Origin: Synechococcus sp. KORDI-52
Lineage (GTDB): Bacteria > Cyanobacteriota > Cyanobacteriia > PCC-6307 > Cyanobiaceae
DNA length: 64,000 nucleotides
Direction: 5' to 3'
Assembly: GCF_000737595.1 (NCBI RefSeq)
Contig: NZ_CP006271.1
Location: 620,001 to 684,000 of the forward strand
The notes under the pieces were generated by a model. It had not been told where the DNA came from and searched no databases. It saw only the letters and a list, made by a program, of their open reading frames with translations. Both the position numbers and the translations under genes were made by a program. Below are positions 33,994-42,845 of this stretch, piece after piece; positions within the stretch are counted from its first letter, which is position 1; every line of letters starts with the position of its first letter.

Positions 33994-36127
33994 TCAGTAA
34001 TTGCATGTATGGGCCTGATGGTTCCCCTGCGAGTTGTTTGTGGCTTCCTTGTTGAATTACTTTGCCTTGATCCATCACCAATATGAGATCGGCGTCACGG
34101 ATGGTGCTCAAGCGGTGGGCCACAATGATTTGGGTGCAGCCTCGCCTGGCGAGGTTCGCGATCAGTTTGCGTTCTGTTTCGGCATCCAGGGCAGATGTGG
34201 CCTCATCCATGATCAGAATGCTGGGATTGCTCACTAGGGCTCGGGCTATTTCCAGGCGCTGGCGTTGCCCGCCGGAGAGGTTGCGGCCGCCTTCGCTGAG
34301 TTGGGTATCGAGGCCGTCCGGCAGTCCCCGCACCACCTCCAGCACCTCCGCATCACGGCAGGCATCTTGCAGCGTTGTGTCGCTGATGGTCCGGTTCCAG
34401 AGGCTGAGGTTATCGCGCACGCTGCAGCCAAACAGCTGAATCTCTTGTTGGACCATCGCCAGCGAGGCCACCGCCACGGAGCGCGGAAGCTCCAGCAGGG
34501 TGTGGCCATCGAATCGGATAGTGCCACCCGTGGGTTGATGGAGGCCGGCCAGCAATTTGGCCAAAGTGCTTTTGCCGCTCCCGCTGCCCCCCACCAGGGC
34601 AACGCGCATGCCGGGTTGAATGGTCAGCGACAGCCCGTCGATCAATGGTTCCTGAATCGCGGTGAAGCCAAAGCGCAGATCGTCAATTTCGATCTTGCCG
34701 CTCATGCGTGTTGGTGCTCTGTTGGCATTGGTTCTGCTCGGGTGATCGAGCAGAGGATCGCGGGGTTGCTCGAGAACGTCTTCCAGGCGCAGAACGCCTG
34801 CTTCAAAACCGGGTAGTTGCTGTATGAACTCGATCAAGCTTTCGATTTGACCTTTGAGGCTGAAGGCAATGGTTTGGGCGGCTAGCAACATGCCCAGGGT
34901 GAGATCGCCTCGGATGACCAGCAGGAATCCCAGCAGAAGAACGGCCACTTCGTTGAAGGTGGTAAGTCCGTTGGGGATCAGGCGCAGGCTGGCATTGCGC
35001 AACTGCAGGGCTTGCAGGGTGTTGAGCAAACGGCTCTGATAGCCGGCAAAGCGGCGGAACACATCGTGTTCCAGGGCGGCGGCCTTGATTGTTTCGATAT
35101 CGCGCATGGCGCCCACCACCACCGCGCCGCTTTTAGCCTCATCCTTCTGCAGGGCAATGCTGGCATCTTTCTGGGTGCGCAAGTTGCGCTGCACCACAAG
35201 CGCATTGATGGCGGTGGTGGTGAGGATCAATATCCCTAGCCATGGGCTGTAGAGGAAGGTGAGGATCAGGTAGAAGACCAAAAGCACCAGCCCTGTCGCC
35301 ATGGGGATCAGCTTGCCGCCGATGAATTCGGCAATAGTGGTGTTGATGTCCATCCGACTAGCGATGTCGGACGCATGACGTTGGCTGTAGAAGCGTTCGG
35401 GTAGGGCGAGGATCTGATGCTCAAAGCCGATGGCGAAGCGGCGGGTCAGCCTTTTCTCCAGGCTGCGGGTTCCCACCAGCTGCAGATGCTGCAGCACCAC
35501 TTGCAGGCCGATGGTCAGGGCCATGGACCAAAGCATGGGCTTGAGCCAGTGGTTCATGGCATTGCCGATCACTTCGTCCAGGTAGATCTGGGCGAACACC
35601 GGCATCACCAGCTGGGGAAGGATCAACAGCAGGCCGGCGATCAGGATGAACAGCGCTCCCATCGGCTCGCTGCTCAATCGACGCCACACGATGGGCCACG
35701 GCGACGGTGCACGGCCACCCCGTTGGAACTCCGGCCCTGGTTCCATCGTCAGCACGATGCCGGTGTAACTGCGATCGAACTCCTCACGGCTCACCGTGCG
35801 TGGCCCCAGGGCGGGGTCGTTGAGGGCTACCCGATCACCGCGAAAGCCCTCGAACACCAGGAAGTGATTGAACTCCCAGAACAGAATCGCCGGGAGGTTG
35901 ATCTTCTCCAGCGCGGCGATGCCCTTTTTGAATCCTTTGGCGTCGAGGCCCAGGCTGCGGGCCGCGAGGATCAGATTGGCGGCGTCACTGCCATCGCGGG
36001 AGACGCCGCAGAGTTCTCGCAGTTGGGCGAGGGGGACATAGCGCCCGTAATGCTGCAGAACGATGCTCAAGGAGGCGGCACCGCATTCGGTGTTCTCCAT
36101 CTGCAGCACGGTGGGCGTATTCACCAT
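33980..36127 (-). CDS. NHLP-family C39 peptidase/ABC exporter
   Basis: 715 residues. An N-terminal C39 cysteine peptidase (about 1-130) has the catalytic set Q9, C15 (ENTECGAASLS), H88 (EFNHFLVFEG) and D104 (LNDPALG). A six-helix ABC membrane domain follows (about 160-440), then an ATPase with Walker A GGSGSGKST, signature LSGGQRQR and Walker B ILIMDEATSALD. It should cut the precursor after Gly-Gly and export the core. Family-length and complete. It overlaps the HlyD gene stop by 1 nt (TGATG) and is GC-rich, unlike the downstream precursor and radical SAM genes. Confidence 0.93.
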   Translation of the reverse strand: MVNTPTVLQMENTECGAASLSIVLQHYGRYVPLAQLRELCGVSRDGSDAANLILAARSLGLDAKGFKKGIAALEKINLPAILFWEFNHFLVFEGFRGDRVALNDPALGPRTVSREEFDRSYTGIVLTMEPGPEFQRGGRAPSPWPIVWRRLSSEPMGALFILIAGLLLILPQLVMPVFAQIYLDEVIGNAMNHWLKPMLWSMALTIGLQVVLQHLQLVGTRSLEKRLTRRFAIGFEHQILALPERFYSQRHASDIASRMDINTTIAEFIGGKLIPMATGLVLLVFYLILTFLYSPWLGILILTTTAINALVVQRNLRTQKDASIALQKDEAKSGAVVVGAMRDIETIKAAALEHDVFRRFAGYQSRLLNTLQALQLRNASLRLIPNGLTTFNEVAVLLLGFLLVIRGDLTLGMLLAAQTIAFSLKGQIESLIEFIQQLPGFEAGVLRLEDVLEQPRDPLLDHPSRTNANRAPTRMSGKIEIDDLRFGFTAIQEPLIDGLSLTIQPGMRVALVGGSGSGKSTLAKLLAGLHQPTGGTIRFDGHTLLELPRSVAVASLAMVQQEIQLFGCSVRDNLSLWNRTISDTTLQDACRDAEVLEVVRGLPDGLDTQLSEGGRNLSGGQRQRLEIARALVSNPSILIMDEATSALDAETERKLIANLARRGCTQIIVAHRLSTIRDADLILVMDQGKVIQQGSHKQLAGEPSGPYMQLLNITG

Positions 36128-37248
36128 CAGAAGATTCCTGTCAGATCCCGCAGAATTGGAATCACGTAGCTGATTGGTCTGCGTTCTTCCACCAGCACGC
36201 GCACGTCCGTGGGGGTACCGGCACTCAGCTGCAGCGCCGGGCCCGGGCCACCACCCCAGTCGTAACCGCTGATGGTGTTCGGGTCGGCCTTTAGGGAGGT
36301 TTTGACTTCGATCAGGGGGCCCTTCGGCTCGGTGCGCACCGCTTCCAGCAGTGATTCGAGGCCGAGCCGTTTCGTCAGGGCGGTGTCATCCACCGGTAGT
36401 TGGCGAATCGACAGCACCACACCGTCGATGCCGCCATGGCGTTGCTGTTTGGTGCTCGTGGGGCTGATGCGCACCCGCAGGCCCACGTTAAGGCGTTTGC
36501 CATCCCCTGCCGGGAAGAAGGCCAGGCTCTCCAGGGGCTCTTGGCCGTTTTGAGCATCCAGGGTGAACACCGGGCTGCCGGCTTGGAGCACTTCCCCGCG
36601 GTGCACATTGCGGTCGACCACGCAACCATCGATTGGGGCGCGGATCTGAGCGATGCGCTTGATCTCCTCATCACGGGCGTTGATGCGCGCCCGTTGCTGC
36701 TGGATTTGCTGCTCCCGTTGGCCATCCCGCGCTTCGAGGGAATCCACCAGGCTGCTCAGCTCTTTCTCGCGCTGGCTCAGTTGATCAAGGGAGATGGCCC
36801 CAGACTTCACCAGGTTGCGGATCCGGGCGATTTCCGCCTTTTGCTGACGGATGCGGATGGCACCGAGCCGATCTTCCTCTTGGTCTTGATCGATCAGTTG
36901 CTGTAGCTGCAGCCTCGCTTCCTGTTTGCTCACCTCCTGGTTTACCGGGTCGATCCGAGCCATCAATTGGCCGCGTTTCACGCAGTCACCAATGTCGTTG
37001 TTCAGCTCCAGCAGGCGCCCGGCAGTTTCGCTCTGCACCACCGTGAGGCTGTTGGTGCGAATCAGCACGCCCTTGCCGCTGATGCGCACAGGCAGCCGGC
37101 CAAACACCGACCAGACGGCGATGGTGATGCAGAACCCTCCAAGGGATAGGAGCAGTAGCCATTGCCCGGGCCGCAGGAGCCGCAGGGGTTGATCCAGTTG
37201 TTCCGGACTGGAGAGGGCATCCAGTGCGTTCTTGCGAAACAGGCTCAT
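36127..37248 (-). CDS. HlyD-family membrane fusion protein of the RiPP exporter
   Basis: 373 residues. One N-terminal membrane helix (WLLLLSLGGFCITIAVWSVFG near residue 30) is followed by a lipoyl-like half (LNNDIGDCVKRGQLMARID), a coiled-coil hairpin (about 100-195; QLIDQDQEEDRLGAIRIRQQ) and the second lipoyl half (IRAPIDGCVVDRNVHRGEVL). It matches the NHLM-type bacteriocin secretion adaptor, which links ABC exporters across the periplasm. Both ends overlap neighbouring transporter genes (1 and 4 nt), so the three export genes are translationally coupled. Confidence 0.9.
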   Translation of the reverse strand: MSLFRKNALDALSSPEQLDQPLRLLRPGQWLLLLSLGGFCITIAVWSVFGRLPVRISGKGVLIRTNSLTVVQSETAGRLLELNNDIGDCVKRGQLMARIDPVNQEVSKQEARLQLQQLIDQDQEEDRLGAIRIRQQKAEIARIRNLVKSGAISLDQLSQREKELSSLVDSLEARDGQREQQIQQQRARINARDEEIKRIAQIRAPIDGCVVDRNVHRGEVLQAGSPVFTLDAQNGQEPLESLAFFPAGDGKRLNVGLRVRISPTSTKQQRHGGIDGVVLSIRQLPVDDTALTKRLGLESLLEAVRTEPKGPLIEVKTSLKADPNTISGYDWGGGPGPALQLSAGTPTDVRVLVEERRPISYVIPILRDLTGIF

Positions 37249-39980
37249 GTGATCTGCCGTTCCATCATTCGGAAGAACAGCCCCTGGTTCTGCATCAGGG
37301 TCTTGCAGGTTCCCTGCTCCTGCACCTGCCCGTGGTCGAGCACCACAATGTGATCGGCTTGGCGGATGGTGCTGAGGCGATGGGCGATCACGATCCGGGT
37401 GATGGCCAGGGATTGCAGGCTTTCGGTGACGATTGCTTGGGTGCGGTTGTCGAGGGCACTGGTGGCTTCATCAAAGATCAGGATGCGGGGACGGCGCACC
37501 AGGGCTCGGGCGATCGCGACCCGTTGACGCTGCCCGCCGGACAAGGTGCCACCTCCCTCCGGAACCATCGTCTGAAGCCCCATGGGCATGGCCTGGATCT
37601 CATCGGCCAGGCCTGCCAGTTCCGCTGCATGCCAGGCCTCCTGCTCTGTGATCATGGCTCCTCCGGCTATCGCTTCCATCAAGGTGCCTGTGAACAGGCT
37701 GTTGGTCTGCAGCACCGTGCCGATCTGGCGGCGCACGCTGTCCAGACGCAGGCCGTTCAGGGGTTGACCATCGAAGCGGATTGCGCCGTCCTCTGGGCTG
37801 GCAAAGCCCAGCAGCAGGCGCACCAAGGTGGACTTCCCGGATCCGGAGGGACCGACGATCGCCACCTGCTCCCCTGCACGCGCTTCAAGGCTGACCCCGT
37901 CAAGCACCAGGGGGAGCTCGGGGGCATAGCGGTAGCTGATGCGATCCAGCTGGATGTGGCCGTTGAGTGGGGCCGCCTCGTCTTTGCGTTCGGCCGTTTC
38001 GGTGGCTGTTTCCAGGATCGGCTTGGCCCGCTCATAGATCACCGGCATGTCGAGAGCGCCGATCAACAGTCCGGCGAAACCGGCTGCAGCGCCGATGAAG
38101 GTGCCAAAGGCGGAGAAGAAGCCCAGCAGTTGCCCCACATTGGGCGCCCTGAGGCTGGGGCTGCTGGCCGCTTCGGCGATCAGGCGCGTGATCACGACGT
38201 ACACCAGCAAGGTGCCCAGATTGGGCATCACCGCTCTTAGCAGGGCGGCAGTTGCCTCTTTGGCATCGAGGGCGTTTTCCAGCGCAACGATCTTTTGAAA
38301 CTCTTCGCCCCACCAACGGGCGGCGCCAGTTTCCGCACCAGCGAGGCGCAGTTTGGCTACCGAACCGATCAACTCCAGATTGCGGCTTTGGGCCTGCCCT
38401 TCGGCTTCTTCCTGGTGGCGTTGCAGCGGGCGGGCTTGCCAGCCGATAAGAGCGGTGGGCACCAGGATCAGGGCTGCCACCACCAGGGCAAGGGCGGTGA
38501 GTTTCACGCTGATGCGCAGCATGAACAGGATGTAGAGGCTGGTGAGCACAACCCTCAACAGTCCGCCCTCCAGCAGTTGCTGAATTTCACCGCGCAGTTC
38601 GTCCAGGGCACCGAAGCGCAGTTGCAGATCGCCGACATTGCGTTGGCGAAAGAAGTCTGTGGGGAGCCGCAGCAGGCGGTGCATGCCTGCCAGCTGTGAG
38701 CGGGCAGCTCCCCGTTGCTGGCTGAGCTGCAGGGCTCGGCTCTGCACCCACTCGAAGGACACCCGTGTGATGCCGGCGGCCATCAGGATCAGGCTGATCT
38801 GCAGCAACAGGCCCAGGTCGCGATCCGGCAGGGCTTGGTTGGTGATCACCGTATTGAAGGTGGGCGTCAGCAATGACAGCAGCGTGGAGAGCAGCATCAC
38901 GCCCACACCGAGCCGGAATCCTCCACTCAGCACGCCGAGGCAGGTGCCTGTCAGCAGTCCAGTGATACCCATCCCGAAGATCCAACGGGCTGCTCCCACT
39001 TCACGGCCGATGGCCAGCAGGAAACCGATCACGACGCCCAGCAGCAGCCCGCCGATTACAAAGCGTGTGGTTTGGCGGGGTTGGCCGTAGGCAAACCGCA
39101 GTAGGCCAATGGTGGTGAGGTCTTGGGGGCGGAAGGCGGGGCTGATGCTCACCATCCGTGGTGACAGGTTGTTCAGCCAGGCCGAACACTGCTCCAGGGG
39201 TTCGGGTTCGGCCATGCGGCTCGGCTGCCAGGCTCGATACCCCTTGCGGGTGGATTGGAGCACCACCACGTCGCTGTCTTTGGCTTCGCTTCCGTTGAGA
39301 AAACCGATCAGATCGCCACAGTCCTGCTGGAGATCCTCCGGATGAATCAGCACATCCCGGCAGAACAGATCGGTGCGGTCCAGCAGCTGTTGCAGCCGTT
39401 GGCGTTGATCCTGGGTCTCCAGGCGGGGTGCCATGGGTAGGAGGGGCCCTTGATCTCCGCTGACCAACTGCAGCGCCCGCAGCACAGGATCGACGTAGTG
39501 GTCCTGTGGGTGGGCTGTCGGGTCACCCGCCTCTGCGGCGCTATCGCCGTTGCTCTGTTCCATGGTCTGGAACAGTTGCCATTCACTGGCTGCATTCAGG
39601 GGTTGGTGGGCGTTCACCACCGCTCGGTGATGCTGCTCAGCCTTGGCATGCAGCTGGGCGAGTTTGTGGATGAGCTGGGTACTGCTCGGGGCGGCTGATG
39701 CGGGGATGCCCAGGTCTTGGCTGATTTGGGCATCCAGCCAGATCAGCCCCTCACCGCACTCTCCTCCTGGCACGTGCTCCAGCCGCGTCGTCTGGATGGC
39801 TCGCAGGCTCAGTCGAATCGGTGCATCCTCCGAGGCAGAGAGCCCTGGATAGAGATGGGTGCGATCCAGGCGCAGCACCCCGAAGCTGTGGTTGCCGCTG
39901 ACCTCCAACAGCAGGTCGCCGTCGACGACCTGAAACGGCGTCGTGGGCCAGTCGTGTTCGCTGCCGGCCTCCCAGTTCAT
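37245..39980 (-). CDS. NHLM-family ABC exporter (permease/ATPase) without C39
   Basis: About 911 residues. A 320-residue N-terminal region without the C39 catalytic triad is followed by an ABC membrane domain and an ATPase (GPSGSGKSTLVRLL, LSGGQRQRVAIARAL, ILIFDEATSALDNRTQ). This is the second transporter usual in NHLP/proteusin clusters, thought to pair with the C39 transporter. The ATG at 39980 overlaps the stop of the upstream cNMP-domain gene by 4 nt; an ATG 42 nt further upstream would overlap more. The role of its long N-domain is unknown. Confidence 0.9.
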   Translation of the reverse strand: MNWEAGSEHDWPTTPFQVVDGDLLLEVSGNHSFGVLRLDRTHLYPGLSASEDAPIRLSLRAIQTTRLEHVPGGECGEGLIWLDAQISQDLGIPASAAPSSTQLIHKLAQLHAKAEQHHRAVVNAHQPLNAASEWQLFQTMEQSNGDSAAEAGDPTAHPQDHYVDPVLRALQLVSGDQGPLLPMAPRLETQDQRQRLQQLLDRTDLFCRDVLIHPEDLQQDCGDLIGFLNGSEAKDSDVVVLQSTRKGYRAWQPSRMAEPEPLEQCSAWLNNLSPRMVSISPAFRPQDLTTIGLLRFAYGQPRQTTRFVIGGLLLGVVIGFLLAIGREVGAARWIFGMGITGLLTGTCLGVLSGGFRLGVGVMLLSTLLSLLTPTFNTVITNQALPDRDLGLLLQISLILMAAGITRVSFEWVQSRALQLSQQRGAARSQLAGMHRLLRLPTDFFRQRNVGDLQLRFGALDELRGEIQQLLEGGLLRVVLTSLYILFMLRISVKLTALALVVAALILVPTALIGWQARPLQRHQEEAEGQAQSRNLELIGSVAKLRLAGAETGAARWWGEEFQKIVALENALDAKEATAALLRAVMPNLGTLLVYVVITRLIAEAASSPSLRAPNVGQLLGFFSAFGTFIGAAAGFAGLLIGALDMPVIYERAKPILETATETAERKDEAAPLNGHIQLDRISYRYAPELPLVLDGVSLEARAGEQVAIVGPSGSGKSTLVRLLLGFASPEDGAIRFDGQPLNGLRLDSVRRQIGTVLQTNSLFTGTLMEAIAGGAMITEQEAWHAAELAGLADEIQAMPMGLQTMVPEGGGTLSGGQRQRVAIARALVRRPRILIFDEATSALDNRTQAIVTESLQSLAITRIVIAHRLSTIRQADHIVVLDHGQVQEQGTCKTLMQNQGLFFRMMERQIT

Positions 39981-40990
39981 GCTGAAACGGCCTCGCCCGT
40001 TTGAAAGTGTCGGCAGAGCCAATCAAAGTGGCGCGCGCCCCTGCTGATGGCCGCTAGCTCGCCGAGATCAAGTCGATCGATGGCATCCAATTCGGCCTGC
40101 TGGCTGGCCGCGGCGCGTTGATGACTCAATAGTTGATCCCTGCTGCGTTGGGACAACATGCAGGCCAGGCCTCGGTAAAAGCGAGACGCCAACTTGGGAT
40201 CCTGCGCCAAAGCGGCTTGGAGCTGCTGGATGTCGATGGCGAGCACATCCATGCCTGCAGCGGTGTGGACGCTGGCCGCGGCGCCGTCTTGCTTCCTCTG
40301 CAGCAGACTCATCTCGCCCAGCAACTCGCCGCGTCTGGAGCTGCCCACCATCTGTGTCGTTCCGCTGAGGTTGAGCAGGATCTCCGCTTCACCGCTGAGC
40401 ACCAGATACAGAGCTGGGACAGGCTCGCCCTGATGCAGCAGCACAGTGTCAGGCAAGAGCTTCTCTACCTGCCCGAGTAGCGCCAGGCGATGCACATCCT
40501 GTTCGTGGAGCTGGGCAAACAACACCAACACTTTGCGCAGGGCTTCCACCGGGGCAGTTGCGTTGGTCAGCCGATGAACCCAGGCGTTCTGCTCTTGAAT
40601 CTGAACGGCCAGTTTCTGAGCGATCAGCTGATTCAGCTCGGCGGCCAGGGCCGGAGAGTCCTCCACGAAGCGCTCCAGCTGTCGCACCGGGAGCTCCAGC
40701 ACGGTGCTGTCCTCAGGAGCGGTGACGGTGGCCACGGCGGGACGTTGCTCCAGCCAGCTCATTTCCCCCACCAGACTGCCGGGGCTCAGGGTCGCCAGCT
40801 GGTCTTGAAGCTCTTGGCGGTTGGTGGTGGTGACCGTGAGGCTCCCGTTGAGGAGAACGAACAAGCATTCACTGGCTTTACCTTCCCGGATCAGCGTGCT
40901 GCCGCCTGCCAAGGTTCTGGAGCTGCCAGCGCTCTTGATCCACTCCAGCAGTGCTGTACTGGCATGGTCAAAAAGGCTGAATGACGGCAT
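39977..40990 (-). CDS. Double cyclic-nucleotide-binding-domain protein
   Basis: 337 residues with two cNMP-binding beta-rolls (about 15-135 and 165-290) and no helix-turn-helix. The first cassette reads GEMSWLEQRPAVATV, keeping the Arg but with Pro in place of the usual Ser. The second reads GEMSLLQRKQDGAAASV and lacks the Arg, so nucleotide binding there is doubtful. It heads the export operon, coupled to the next transporter gene by a 4-nt overlap. cNMP-binding domains accompany NHLM exporters in several cyanobacterial clusters. It may gate transport or regulate the cluster; I cannot tell which. Confidence 0.82.
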   Translation of the reverse strand: MPSFSLFDHASTALLEWIKSAGSSRTLAGGSTLIREGKASECLFVLLNGSLTVTTTNRQELQDQLATLSPGSLVGEMSWLEQRPAVATVTAPEDSTVLELPVRQLERFVEDSPALAAELNQLIAQKLAVQIQEQNAWVHRLTNATAPVEALRKVLVLFAQLHEQDVHRLALLGQVEKLLPDTVLLHQGEPVPALYLVLSGEAEILLNLSGTTQMVGSSRRGELLGEMSLLQRKQDGAAASVHTAAGMDVLAIDIQQLQAALAQDPKLASRFYRGLACMLSQRSRDQLLSHQRAAASQQAELDAIDRLDLGELAAISRGARHFDWLCRHFQTGEAVSA

Positions 40991-41055
40991 GGATTTCGAT
41001 GCTGTCTGCCAGAACTGTCAGTGGCGGACCCCAACAGGATGGACAGTTCTCGGTT

Positions 41056-42165
41056 TTACAGCCACCGATCCCAGCTGAAGCTGGGCAGCAAGGCCGCGAG
41101 ATCGCTTCGGGGTGTGCCTCCACTGGCCAAATCCGCGATCAGTTCTGAAGTGGCACTGGCCATCAGCACGCCGTTGCGGTGATGCCCACAGGCCAGCCAG
41201 AGCCCTTGGATTGCGCAGGCGCCCAGGAGAGGACCCTCGTCCGGGGTGCAGGGTCGGAAGCCCCACCAGCGCTCCATCGGTGGCCAGTGGATGGCCTCTG
41301 GCAACAAGGCGGCGATGCCCTGTTTCAGGGTGGTCTGACCCTGGGGCGTGAGCCCTTCGCTGAACCCGGCATCGCGTTCGGAGGTGGCTCCTACCACCAC
41401 GAGGCCATCTTCCCGTGGTACCAGATAGGTGCCTGGCCCGAAGATCACCCGCCGTAGAGCCCCCCGGGGCGTTTGCAGCGAAAGCATCTGGCCTTTCACG
41501 GGAAACACCGGCAGTTCCGGCAGGAGTTGGCCACTCCATGCACCGCTGCAGAGCACGGCTGTGCTGCACATCAGGCTTGTCTCATGCCCTTCGGAGTCGC
41601 AGGTGCGGACCCCTTTCAGGCGGCTGTTTTGGTCGCGCAGCAGGTCCAGCACTTCTACCCCTTCCTGGAAGTGCACCCCCCGGTCCACACAGGCGCTTTC
41701 CAGGGCGCGCATCAACTGGCGGCGGTTGTCGATCTGTCCGTCCTGGGCGAAGAGCAGTCCCGCCGTCCAGGACGGTGCCAGGCCCGGCAGCTCCTGCAGC
41801 AGTTGCGCGCGGTTGAGGGGTTCTCCGAAGGCAGCCGTGGGGTACTGATCCCGTTCGTCTTCGCTGCGGAACGGCACCACGATGCCGGTGGTGCGCAGGC
41901 CGCAGGGCAGGCCACTGTCGGCTTCGATTTGCGCCACCCAACTGGAGACCCGGCCGAGACTTAACTGTCCGAGCTGCAGTAACGGCCCACTTAGCCCTTC
42001 CGCATGGGGTGCCAGCATTCCGGCCGCTACAAAGCCTGCTGCTTCACTGCGGCGGCGGCTGATCACCTGTACATTTTCGCCGCGACGGGCCAGCTGGTGG
42101 GCCACGGCCAGGCCCATCAAGCCACCCCCCAGCACAAGCGTTGCTGGATGGTCTGAAGGGGTCAT
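41056..42165 (-). CDS. thiO: Glycine oxidase ThiO-like FAD enzyme
   Basis: 369 residues. The Rossmann FAD site LVLGGGLMGLAVAHQLARRG opens the protein, followed by RSEAAGFVAAGMLAPHAE, the segment typical of glycine oxidases. The C-terminal part has VPREDGLVVVGATSERDAGF and FRPCTPDEGPLLG, ending in the FAD-contact GLWLACGHHRNGVL. ThiO oxidises glycine to the imine used for the thiazole of thiamine. In several cyanobacteria thiO is fused to thiG; here it stands alone. It lies 65 bp beyond the start of the RiPP export operon and 7 bp after the cNMP-domain gene upstream. Confidence 0.85.
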   Translation of the reverse strand: MTPSDHPATLVLGGGLMGLAVAHQLARRGENVQVISRRRSEAAGFVAAGMLAPHAEGLSGPLLQLGQLSLGRVSSWVAQIEADSGLPCGLRTTGIVVPFRSEDERDQYPTAAFGEPLNRAQLLQELPGLAPSWTAGLLFAQDGQIDNRRQLMRALESACVDRGVHFQEGVEVLDLLRDQNSRLKGVRTCDSEGHETSLMCSTAVLCSGAWSGQLLPELPVFPVKGQMLSLQTPRGALRRVIFGPGTYLVPREDGLVVVGATSERDAGFSEGLTPQGQTTLKQGIAALLPEAIHWPPMERWWGFRPCTPDEGPLLGACAIQGLWLACGHHRNGVLMASATSELIADLASGGTPRSDLAALLPSFSWDRWL

Positions 42166-42172
42166 GGCTGGC

Positions 42173-42763
42173 TCAACTCTCCGGACGTGGTTGCGCTGCG
42201 AGCGTCAGCAGCTGCTCCAGCTGAGCCGCCGCTTCACCCATGCTGTCAGGCCCATTGCGAAGGGTGGTGCAGATGTCCGCCAGTGCAGAGGCATCACCGC
42301 GGGCCGTGGCGTCAATGCCGTCCAGCAACAGGTTGATCATCTGATTGCTGCCGCGGCAGCGTTCACTGCTCACCAGCAGCATCTCGGCAGCCAATTCAGC
42401 ATCGAAAATGATGGCGCTGTGGAGCGCGTCTCGCGAGAAGCGCAGGATTTCTGTACCGGCATCCAGCACCCGCACCCGCGCGCCATGGCGGGGCTCCCCT
42501 TCTCCGAGCAGCGCCATTTCCCCCAGGACGGCCCCTGCCCCCACCTCGGCAATGGTTCGGGCGGCATGGCCGTTTTGATGAATTTCGATGGCGAGGCGGC
42601 CCTTGTGCACCAGCATCAAGGAGTTGGCGATCTCACCCTGCTCAATCAGAACGGATTGAGGCTCCGGGTGGAGACGTTCAGGATTGAGCAGCTTTTGATG
42701 GGTCTGGAGCAGAGTCGGCAACCTGCGATTCAACGGTTTCGTTACCTGTGTTGCGGGATCCAT
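42173..42763 (-). CDS. Single cNMP-binding-domain protein without DNA-binding domain
   Basis: 196 residues. One cNMP-binding roll (about 30-150) with the cassette GEMALLGEGEPRHGARV; the Arg is followed by His-Gly instead of Ser-Ala, so the pocket is atypical. The last 45 residues form a helical tail with no helix-turn-helix. It resembles the CNB protein heading the RiPP export operon and is the third CNB-domain gene in about 20 kb. Its stop is 7 bp from the thiO start, so they are probably co-transcribed. Function unknown. Confidence 0.78.
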   Translation of the reverse strand: MDPATQVTKPLNRRLPTLLQTHQKLLNPERLHPEPQSVLIEQGEIANSLMLVHKGRLAIEIHQNGHAARTIAEVGAGAVLGEMALLGEGEPRHGARVRVLDAGTEILRFSRDALHSAIIFDAELAAEMLLVSSERCRGSNQMINLLLDGIDATARGDASALADICTTLRNGPDSMGEAAAQLEQLLTLAAQPRPES

Positions 42764-42845
42764 TCCAGCCAGGCAACAACCCCCATCCTGATCGGCTCGG
42801 GCTTGGTTCCATAGGATCCCGGAATCTGCTTCACATCAAGGGCGC

